A stretch of 5,010 nt of DNA. Source: CAZXEU01 sp964639665. GTDB taxonomy: Bacteria; Bacteroidota; Rhodothermia; Rhodothermales; Bin80. A model generated the notes under the pieces. It was not told where the DNA came from and did no database searches. It was given only the letters and a program-made list of their open reading frames with translations. How positions within the stretch are numbered: the first letter of the stretch is position 1; each line of letters starts with the position of its first letter. Both the position numbers and the translations under genes were made by a program. Positions 1 through 5,010 of this stretch are shown in pieces. The stretch lies in contig CAZXEU010000044.1 in NCBI GenBank assembly GCA_964639665.1, positions 1 through 5,010 on the forward strand, written 5' to 3'.

Positions 1-672
1 CTGTACTCCCTGGTGCAGGGAAGGCAGAAACCCGTTGCCCCAAAGCCGCGAATAGAGCGGCTGTCCTCCGTCGCGGCTGCGCGAAAGCAGCACGCAAAAG
101 CTCGGCAGGTTCTCGTTGTCCGAGCCGAGGCCATAGCTGATCCAGGATCCGATGCTGGGGCGCCCCATGAGCTGCGTCCCGGTCTGGAAAAAGGTAATTG
201 CCGGGTCGTGATTGATGGCCTCGGTGTGCATCGAGCGTATAATGCAAAGCTCATCTGCAATCCGGGCTGTATAAGGAAGGAGCTCGCTGATGAAGGCGCC
301 GCTCTTGCCGTGCCGCGCGAACGAGAATTGGCTGCCGGCAAGCGGAAACGTCTTCTGGTGCGCCGTCATGCCGGTCAGGCGCTGCTCTCCGCGAACAGAC
401 TCCGGAAGCTCCTCGCCATTCATTCGCTCAAGCGCGGGCTTGTAGTCGAACAGCTCCAGCTGGGAGGGTCCGCCGCTTTGAAAGAGATAGATCACCCTGC
501 GCACCTTTGCCACATGGTGCAAACCGCCAAGAGGGCTTCCGCGCTCGCCCCGGGCCAGAGCAGGCAGCGGATTGAGCATGGTGGCAAGCGCCGCCGTGCC
601 CAGGCCCAGGCTGGTTCTGGAGAGGAAATGCCTCCTCGTGCAAAGGTACTTGACGTCGTCCAGGTCGTGCAT
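1..672 (-). CDS. DUF1501 family protein, Tat-exported, 3' end cut off by the window edge
   Basis: Reading the minus strand from the ATG at 672 gives 224 open codons to the left edge, with no stop. The N-terminus has a twin-arginine signal: T12-R13-R14-H15-F16-L17 matches the S/T-RR-x-F-L core, followed by a weakly hydrophobic stretch (residues 22-33) and a likely cut after A38-L39-A40. The mature part shows DUF1501 hallmarks: IYLFQSGGPSQLELFDYKP at 61-79, NHDPAITFFQTG at 154-165, GRPSIGSWISYGLGS at 170-184, and a W-x-x-GFLPSLHQGV segment at 211-223. Family members are usually around 450-500 residues, so somewhat under half is present. DUF1501 proteins are related to the alkaline phosphatase/sulfatase fold, but no reaction is established, and the metal-site residues of the C-terminal half lie outside the window. 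The start is 3 bases after the stop of the upstream DUF1553 gene, with a GAGG at 682-685 fitting this ATG, so the two are probably co-transcribed and translationally coupled. The family call is firm; the function is unknown. Confidence 0.93.
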   Translation of the reverse strand, partial: MHDLDDVKYLCTRRHFLSRTSLGLGTAALATMLNPLPALARGERGSPLGGLHHVAKVRRVIYLFQSGGPSQLELFDYKPALERMNGEELPESVRGEQRLTGMTAHQKTFPLAGSQFSFARHGKSGAFISELLPYTARIADELCIIRSMHTEAINHDPAITFFQTGTQLMGRPSIGSWISYGLGSDNENLPSFCVLLSRSRDGGQPLYSRLWGNGFLPSLHQGVQ

Positions 673-675
673 CTG

Positions 676-3600
676 TCAGCGCCTCATGATGGCTTCGTCA
701 AAATTCATGATGGTATTGGCTACTATGGTAAGGGCCGCGACCTCCGGCGCATTAAGTGCTGCATCGCGCGGGTGGTCCCCGGCCCCGAGGAGTGCAAGCG
801 CTGCGGCCGGATCTTCGGCAAAGGTCTTTCTTTCAGCCTGATACAATGCGAGGAGAGGATCGAGCTCGCCGTGTTCGGGCCGCCTGCTAGTTAGCAGTCG
901 GAAGGCAAGGGCAATACGATCCAGCGCGCGGCCGCCGGCCTCGCGAACCATGCGCTCAGCCAGCATCCTTGCTGCTTCCACGTGCTGCGGATCGTTCAGC
1001 AGCACGAGCGCCTGAAGCGGCGTACTGGTCGCCTGGCGGCGAACGGTACACACGTTCCGCTCGGAGGCGTCGAAATTCATCATGGCCGGCGGTGGCGTCG
1101 TGCGCTTCCAGATAGTGTACAGGCTCCGGCGGTACAGGCTTTCGCCGCGGTCCTGCACGTATTCCGTGGCATTGCGCGTAGCAAGTTCCTTCCAAAGTCC
1201 CGGCGGCTGGTACGGCTTGACGGGCGGTCCGCCGACCGTGCGGACAAGGAGCCCGCTGGTGGCAAGCGCATTGTCGCGGATCATTTCGGCAGACATGCGA
1301 TAGCTGGGCACGCCCGCGTAGAGTTCGGATGGGCCCACGCCGGACTCCTGCCGGTACGTGGCCGACAGCACGATCTTGCGCTGCAGCGCGCGCAAATCCC
1401 ATCCCGATGCGCGAAACCAGGTGGCGAGATAGTCGAGAACGTGCGGATGGCTGGGAAGCGCGCCCTGGTTGCCGAAGTCTTCCGTCGTCTCTACCAGGCC
1501 CTGCCCGAAGTACATTTGCCAATACCGGTTTACCGCCACGCGCGCCGTGAGCGGGTTGCGCTCGTCAAAGAGCCACTGCGCCAGGCCAAGACGATCTTTT
1601 GGAAATTCGTCCGGGAAGGGCAATATGGCAGCGGGCGTACCCGGCTCCACAAGCTCCAGGGGGGCATCATAGGCGCCTCGGTCCAGGATGTGGGTCGGCC
1701 GCCGCTCGGCCAGCTCCTCCATCACCATAACCTCGGGCAGCGCGGTCATGAGCGTATTGATCTCGCCCCGCAGCCGGGTCAGCTCTGCAATATCCTTCCG
1801 GTAATCCGGATCGACGGCTGTCACATAGTACTCGCGCAGCGCAGCTTCCGTTGTCACCGCGAGGCCGGACAGGCCTGCAACCTCCCCTTTGGTCAGGCGT
1901 CGGTCGAAGAGCTTTACCTCGTCGACTGCCACGCTGTCGAGTTTGACTAGGTTGGGCTCCATCCATCCGAGCCGGAAGTTGCCCGGGTCTCCCCAGTTGG
2001 TACGCTCGCCGGTACGCGGGTTGACCGTATACAGGATGCTCTTCTTGAGATTGTCAACCCTGGTCTCGGCTGTGAGCTTCGCTCCATCCAGATACAGCAC
2101 CAGGCCGCGGGCACGGCTCGAGCCGTCGTACGTCATGGCCAGGTGATGCCAGCTGCCCACGGGTAGCGGCTCGGTCGTGACGATCTCGATGGAGTTGGCG
2201 GGAAAGACGTGGTTCAAACTGGCAGACAATGTGCCGTCCTCACGAATCATGCCCACGTATCCACGCTTGCCATTGAAGAGACCGCCCGCCTTGTTAAAGA
2301 GCGGCCCTTCCACGCCCTCTTCCAGGATCCGGAACCACAGGCTCACCGAGAACGGCTCGCTGCGCTCGAAGTAGCCGAGTTCACCGCCCATATCGATGAA
2401 AGGATCGCCCACCAGCACCTGCGCATCGCCGAATCTGCCGCGGACGGTGCGCGTGATCTTGTCAGCATCTCCCCTAAGCGTCGCCGGACGTTCAGGATCC
2501 GCGGCGTTGGCAAACGTGCGATCCCGGATTTCGTCCAGCGGATAGTAGGCGATCATGCCGGGGGGATGTTCGGGGAGGGTGCCGGCCCGCTCGAGCCAGT
2601 CACGGAACGCTGCGTCGAAGCGCTCGTGAGCCGTCTCCGTCAATGCTTCCAGGTCGGTGACCCGACGCTCCAGGGCATCCAGGGTGCGCTCAGTCGTGGA
2701 GTCCGTAAGAATAATGGTGGGACTGGCCTCGCCTGCGTAGGGGATATTGCCGAACTCATTGATGTTGTTGAAGAAGCTGTACAACTGGTAGTACTCCTTC
2801 TGGGAGAGGGGGTCGAACTTGTGGTCGTGGCACCTTGCGCACCGGACGGTCAGTCCCAGGAAGGCCTTGCCGAAGGTTTCGGTCCGGTCCGCGACGTAGT
2901 CAACGCGGTATTCTTCGGGAACGATGCCGCCTTCCTGGCTCTGCAGGTGGTTGCGGCTAAAGCCGGTGGCCAGGATCTGCTCGTCTGTCGGATCGGGCAG
3001 CAGGTCTCCTGCCAACTGCCAGATGACAAAGTCGTCGAACGGGATGTTGCGGTTGAATGCGTCGATAACCCAGTCCCGCCAAGGCCACATGTTGCGGAGG
3101 CCGTCGTCCTGGTAGCCGTGGCTGTCCGCGTACCGGGCGACATCGAGCCATTCCGTAGCCATGCGCTCTCCGTAAGCCGGGGACGACAGAATTCGGTCCA
3201 CCATGCGCTTGTAGGCCTCCGGGCTTGAATCAGTCAGGAAGGCATCAATCTCTTCCAGTGTCGGCGGCAGGCCTGTCAGGTCGAACGTTGCACGCCGGAT
3301 AAGAGACTCTCTTGACGCCTCATCCCTGGGGGAAAGGCCTGCATGCTCCATGCGTGCGAGGATAAAGTAGTCCAGCGTATCCCGGGGCCAGGAGGCATCC
3401 GCTACGTGCGGAAGCGGAGGCAGGGCAGGCCGAATGCGGGACCAATGCGGCTTGTACTCGGCTCCCTGGCGGATCCACGCCAGGATGGTGGCGATCTCCT
3501 GGCTTGAAACGACGAGGTTGGCCTCCGGGGGCGGCATGCGGTATTCCGGGTTCCCGGACACTAGGCGCCGGATAATTTCACTCTTGCCCGGTCGTCCGGC

Positions 3601-3984
3601 AACCACGGGACGGCCCCGGCCCTTGACCGTCAGCTTCGAAAAGAGCCCGCTCTCAGTGTCCAGCCGTAGGTTCGCCTGCCGCGTGTTGGCGTCCGGGCCA
3701 TGGCAAGGGTAGCAACGATCGGACAGGATGGGCCTCACGTGGACATTGAAGTCAACCTCCGCTGGAGTCTCTGCTTGCTCGACAGAGGACGGGAAGTCCA
3801 CGCCGCAGCCCATCGTCAAGCACAGGCCGGCAACCGCCATCCATGCCACTAACGCGCTGCCTCGATTGCCCGAGGCTGCTTTCGCGTTGGACGCCTCAGC
3901 AGTACGGCGGTGGCTGGAGGGAGAATGAGCACTCGGGCAGCGGCTCCGCGAACAGATATGGTCCGGATTGCCAAGGAATGCCAT
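676..3984 (-). CDS. PSCyt1-DUF1549-LamG-DUF1553 (PSD1) cytochrome-like protein, probable lipoprotein
   Basis: A complete 1102-residue protein. Domains in order: export signal; PSCyt1 cytochrome c-like domain (about 78-175) with haem motif CYPCH at 91-95 (bases 3700-3714) and M150 in RMPPP as a likely distal ligand; DUF1549/PSCyt2 (about 198-410) with the conserved second motif CARCHDHKFDP at 382-392 (CxxCH at bases 2827-2841); a polar helical linker (about 428-468); a LamG/concanavalin-like insert (about 475-705); a second linker (about 715-760); DUF1553/PSD1 (about 795-1100) with NPLTARVAVNRYW, SATYRQ and STPLQALVLLNDP. Two CxxCH sites suggest covalent haem, attached outside the cytoplasm. 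Residues 44-59 are hydrophobic and end in LTMGC, so C60 may be lipidated. The start is uncertain: the ATG at 3984 leaves an odd polar, basic stretch of about 43 residues ahead of the hydrophobic segment and has no clear ribosome site; a GTG at 3849 or ATG at 3840 would leave a very short signal. Length and architecture are normal for the family, and there is no frameshift. The reaction is unproven; redox work linked to polysaccharide use is only a proposal. It is first gene of a pair with DUF1501. Confidence 0.95.
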   Translation of the reverse strand: MAFLGNPDHICSRSRCPSAHSPSSHRRTAEASNAKAASGNRGSALVAWMAVAGLCLTMGCGVDFPSSVEQAETPAEVDFNVHVRPILSDRCYPCHGPDANTRQANLRLDTESGLFSKLTVKGRGRPVVAGRPGKSEIIRRLVSGNPEYRMPPPEANLVVSSQEIATILAWIRQGAEYKPHWSRIRPALPPLPHVADASWPRDTLDYFILARMEHAGLSPRDEASRESLIRRATFDLTGLPPTLEEIDAFLTDSSPEAYKRMVDRILSSPAYGERMATEWLDVARYADSHGYQDDGLRNMWPWRDWVIDAFNRNIPFDDFVIWQLAGDLLPDPTDEQILATGFSRNHLQSQEGGIVPEEYRVDYVADRTETFGKAFLGLTVRCARCHDHKFDPLSQKEYYQLYSFFNNINEFGNIPYAGEASPTIILTDSTTERTLDALERRVTDLEALTETAHERFDAAFRDWLERAGTLPEHPPGMIAYYPLDEIRDRTFANAADPERPATLRGDADKITRTVRGRFGDAQVLVGDPFIDMGGELGYFERSEPFSVSLWFRILEEGVEGPLFNKAGGLFNGKRGYVGMIREDGTLSASLNHVFPANSIEIVTTEPLPVGSWHHLAMTYDGSSRARGLVLYLDGAKLTAETRVDNLKKSILYTVNPRTGERTNWGDPGNFRLGWMEPNLVKLDSVAVDEVKLFDRRLTKGEVAGLSGLAVTTEAALREYYVTAVDPDYRKDIAELTRLRGEINTLMTALPEVMVMEELAERRPTHILDRGAYDAPLELVEPGTPAAILPFPDEFPKDRLGLAQWLFDERNPLTARVAVNRYWQMYFGQGLVETTEDFGNQGALPSHPHVLDYLATWFRASGWDLRALQRKIVLSATYRQESGVGPSELYAGVPSYRMSAEMIRDNALATSGLLVRTVGGPPVKPYQPPGLWKELATRNATEYVQDRGESLYRRSLYTIWKRTTPPPAMMNFDASERNVCTVRRQATSTPLQALVLLNDPQHVEAARMLAERMVREAGGRALDRIALAFRLLTSRRPEHGELDPLLALYQAERKTFAEDPAAALALLGAGDHPRDAALNAPEVAALTIVANTIMNFDEAIMRR
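682..685 (-). promoter_or_regulatory. Shine-Dalgarno-like GAGG for the DUF1501 gene
   Basis: On the minus strand a GAGG lies 9 bases before the ATG at 672. It is embedded in the last sense codons (Met-Arg-Arg) of the upstream DUF1553 gene. It supports this start and suggests translation of the second gene by ribosomes finishing the first. The match is only four bases. Confidence 0.5.
1870..2562 (-). other. LamG/concanavalin-like domain inside the DUF1553 protein
   Basis: Residues about 475-705 of the protein form a jelly-roll type domain. It opens with MIAYYPLDE (477-485), has the strand FSVSLWF (545-551), the typical SWHHLAMTYDG (611-621) followed by LVLYLDGAKL, and closes with AVDEVKLFDRRLTKGEV (686-702). 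This pattern is characteristic of LamG-like domains that bind glycans or proteins. It sits between the DUF1549 and DUF1553 halves and is flanked by polar, charged helical linkers. The ligand cannot be read from the sequence. Boundaries are approximate. Confidence 0.88.
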
Positions 3985-4082
3985 TTGCGAGGTGCTGCCG
4001 GTGCGTATCAGTGCATTCGAATTTACGGGCTTCGGTGCCTTATGTGCCTTCCTCCATCTGGTCGCGCATGATACGGGGTTGC

Positions 4083-4103
4083 CCGCGCGGACGGTCTGCG
4101 CGG
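4083..4103. repeat. 21-base near-perfect palindrome, candidate operator
   Basis: The arms CCGCGC (4083-4088) and GCGCGG (4098-4103) are exact inverted copies. The symmetry continues inwards: 4089/4097 is the only mismatch (G against T), then GAC (4090-4092) pairs with GTC (4094-4096) around the centre G at 4093. Nine of ten position pairs match. It lies near the middle of the divergent region, about 99 bases from the minus-strand start and 73 from the plus-strand start. No T-run follows on either strand, so it does not look like a terminator. A dimeric regulator site is the simplest reading, but GC-rich DNA yields such symmetry more easily. Confidence 0.4.
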
Positions 4104-4106
4104 CAT

Positions 4107-4127
4107 GGCCGTTGGCTTTGCACGGCC
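4107..4127. repeat. Second inverted repeat next to the palindrome
   Basis: GGCCGT (4107-4112) and ACGGCC (4122-4127) are exact inverted copies around a 9-base centre. The element spans 21 bases like its neighbour and is separated from it by 3 bases, so the two centres (4093 and 4117) are 24 bases apart. The arm sequences differ from those of the first dyad, so they are not two copies of one site. It could be a protein site, a hairpin in a leader RNA, or chance. Confidence 0.3.
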
Positions 4128-4175
4128 CGCCGAATAAAGAACTGCCGGCTGTAACCCGTCTTCATTCGGTGCCGT

Positions 4176-5010
4176 ATGCCTATTCGTCCCTTCTCATCTG
4201 CCTTTGCCTGCGCCGTGCGAATTTCCTCCGGCATTTCTCTTCTGCTCGTCCTGCTTTTGGCCCAGTTCCGCGTCGCGGAAGCATACTCGCAAGCGGCCTC
4301 CATTCCCCTGTCGGGGTTTGTCTTGCAGGAGGACGTATTCGTGCCAAATGTCTTGCCTTCGCTTACGCTATCTGAAGTGCGTGGCGTGATTACCATTGAC
4401 GGGGACCCGCGGGAAGCAGCCTGGCGGTCGGCGGCCGAGGCCGGCAATTTTTCCGAGGTGTTTCCCGGGGACCAGACCAGACCGCCCATCGGCATACAGG
4501 CGTTCATTACCTACGACCAGGACAACCTGTACGTGGCTTTTGTCATAGACGACGATCCCGGAGCTGTGAGAGCCAGCCTCAGCGACCGGGATAACATCTG
4601 GCAGGACGACTACGTGGGCTTGGTATTGGACCCCAATGGTGACGGTCAGTCCTTGTACTTCATTGCGGCCAATCCGCTCGGCATTCAGGGTGATTCGAAG
4701 ATCTCGCCACAGGACGAGGACGAGGGCTTCGATCTTATTTTCAAGTCGGCGGGCCTCATTACGGAAACGGGCTACAGCGTCGAGATGGCCATCCCGTTCA
4801 AGAGTCTGCGGTTTCCGGCCACGGATGTGCAGTCGTGGCGCAGCACATTCTGGATCACACATCCGCGCGACAGCCGCAGACAGTATTCGTGGGCCGCCAT
4901 CAGCCGGGACGACCCTTGCTGGAGCTGCCAGATGGGGACGCTGCACGGCATACAAGGCGTTCGTTCCGGCCGCAACCTCGAAATTCTGCCGGCGCTGACC
5001 GGTGCAGGGG
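4176..5010 (+). CDS. Secreted DUF5916-like protein with N-terminal CBM9-like domain, 3' end cut off by the window edge
   Basis: The frame is open from the ATG at 4176 to the right edge, 278 codons. An in-frame TAA at 4152-4154 and no other good start make this ATG the best choice, although no Shine-Dalgarno sequence precedes it. Residues 1-36 form a Sec signal: R4, R15, hydrophobic 20-29, likely cut after A34-E35-A36. Residues about 66-245 resemble the CBM9-like sugar-binding fold at the start of DUF5916 proteins: ITIDGDPREAAWRSA (72-86), LYVAFVIDDDP (118-128), RDNIWQDDYVGLVLDPNGDG (138-157), YFIAANPLGIQGD (161-173), GYSVEMAIPFKSLRF (199-213), then GIQGVRSGRNLEILPALTG (258-276), the usual lead into the C-terminal barrel. 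Family members are usually about 700-900 residues, so the presumed outer-membrane barrel lies beyond the window. D152, N154, D156, G157 resemble a calcium loop, and C248/C251 form a CxxC pair. It is transcribed away from the DUF1553/DUF1501 pair. The family call is good; substrate and function are unknown. Confidence 0.87.
   Translation, partial: MPIRPFSSAFACAVRISSGISLLLVLLLAQFRVAEAYSQAASIPLSGFVLQEDVFVPNVLPSLTLSEVRGVITIDGDPREAAWRSAAEAGNFSEVFPGDQTRPPIGIQAFITYDQDNLYVAFVIDDDPGAVRASLSDRDNIWQDDYVGLVLDPNGDGQSLYFIAANPLGIQGDSKISPQDEDEGFDLIFKSAGLITETGYSVEMAIPFKSLRFPATDVQSWRSTFWITHPRDSRRQYSWAAISRDDPCWSCQMGTLHGIQGVRSGRNLEILPALTGAG

Larger units (their letters stand above)
4031..4173 (+). repeat. 9-base direct repeat TTCGGTGCC at both sides of the dyads
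   Basis: TTCGGTGCC occurs at 4031-4039 and again at 4165-4173, where it ends 2 bases before the ATG of the plus-strand gene. The copies are 134 bases apart and bracket the inverted repeats. A nine-base repeat in under 200 bases could easily be chance, so only the sequence identity is claimed. Confidence 0.2.
3985..4175. other. Divergent intergenic region between the two transcription units
   Basis: These 191 bases separate the two divergent starts and must hold the promoters of both units if the annotated starts are right. No convincing sigma-70 pair and no good Bacteroidota-type pair (TTTG with TAnnTTTG about 20 bases on) was found. No Shine-Dalgarno-like purine run precedes either start at the right distance. 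The visible structure is two adjacent inverted repeats (4083-4127), an 8-base palindrome ATTCGAAT at 4015-4022, and a 9-base direct repeat TTCGGTGCC at 4031-4039 and 4165-4173. No plausible small gene or RNA was recognised. Confidence 0.7.

Noticed and set aside
13..894. Plus-strand open frame of 293 codons opposite the DUF1501 gene and the end of the DUF1553 gene.
   Set aside because: Its translation has no recognisable motif and is rich in Arg, Ala and Gly, while the minus strand here gives clear DUF1501 and DUF1553 motifs. It is an antisense by-product of GC-rich codon use.
982..3228. Two long plus-strand open frames (982-1950 and 2209-3228) opposite the DUF1553 gene.
   Set aside because: Both lie entirely within the strongly supported minus-strand gene and show no family motif, signal or ribosome site.
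4042..4071. Tiny minus-strand reading frame of nine codons (MRDQMEEGT) upstream of the DUF1553 gene, considered as a leader peptide.
   Set aside because: It has no ribosome site, no run of regulatory codons and no nearby attenuator hairpin between it and the gene.
4083..4127. Intrinsic terminator made from the GC-rich inverted repeats.
   Set aside because: No T-run follows on either strand, and a terminator between divergent genes has no upstream gene to end.
4112..4139. Possible promoter for the plus-strand gene: TTGGCT with AATAAA about 15 bases later, or a Bacteroidota-like TGGCTTTG at 4113-4120.
   Set aside because: The -10-like hexamer matches poorly and the spacing is short; the TGGCTTTG has no -33 element at the right distance. 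Neither is better than chance.
4040..4955. Minus-strand open frames (4040-4507 and 4368-4955) opposite the DUF5916-like gene.
   Set aside because: The plus-strand frame carries a signal peptide and consecutive CBM9-like/DUF5916 motifs; the antisense frames overlap each other and carry nothing recognisable.

Overview
The window carries three protein-coding genes arranged as two divergent units. On the minus strand, a complete gene for a 1102-residue cytochrome-like, lipoprotein-type protein (haem-binding PSCyt1, DUF1549, LamG, DUF1553) is followed after 3 bases by a gene for a Tat-exported DUF1501 protein that runs off the left edge. On the plus strand, a gene for a secreted protein with an N-terminal CBM9-like/DUF5916-type domain runs off the right edge. 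The three reading frames cover about 96% of the window. The only real non-coding stretch is the 191-base divergent intergenic region (3985-4175).

Likely source: a GC-rich, Gram-negative, probably environmental or marine bacterium. PSCyt1/DUF1549/DUF1553 plus DUF1501 gene pairs are best known from Planctomycetota and Verrucomicrobiota, but also occur in Rhodothermota/Bacteroidota and relatives. DUF5916-type outer-membrane proteins are common in Bacteroidota, Rhodothermota and Gemmatimonadota and not typical of Planctomycetota. Together with weak or absent Shine-Dalgarno sequences at both divergent starts, this points towards the Rhodothermota/Bacteroidota side. The assignment is an inference and is uncertain.

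Layout: 1-672 (minus) N-terminal part of the DUF1501 protein; 676-3984 (minus) the PSCyt1/DUF1549/LamG/DUF1553 protein; 3985-4175 divergent intergenic region with two adjacent 21-base inverted repeats (4083-4103 and 4107-4127) that are candidate regulator sites; 4176-5010 (plus) N-terminal part of the DUF5916-like protein.

Working together: the minus-strand pair looks like a translationally close two-gene operon whose products both act outside the cytoplasm, the cytochrome-like one by Sec, probably lipid-anchored, and the DUF1501 one by Tat. In family terms they form a recurrent pair of unproven biochemical role, often proposed to act on complex polysaccharides. The divergent DUF5916-like protein would supply a carbohydrate-binding-like domain, usually fused to an outer-membrane barrel. 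A shared surface or periplasmic function under common control is a reasonable hypothesis, but the window has no enzyme, transporter or regulator gene that would prove it. No mobile element, CRISPR array, tRNA or rRNA was seen.
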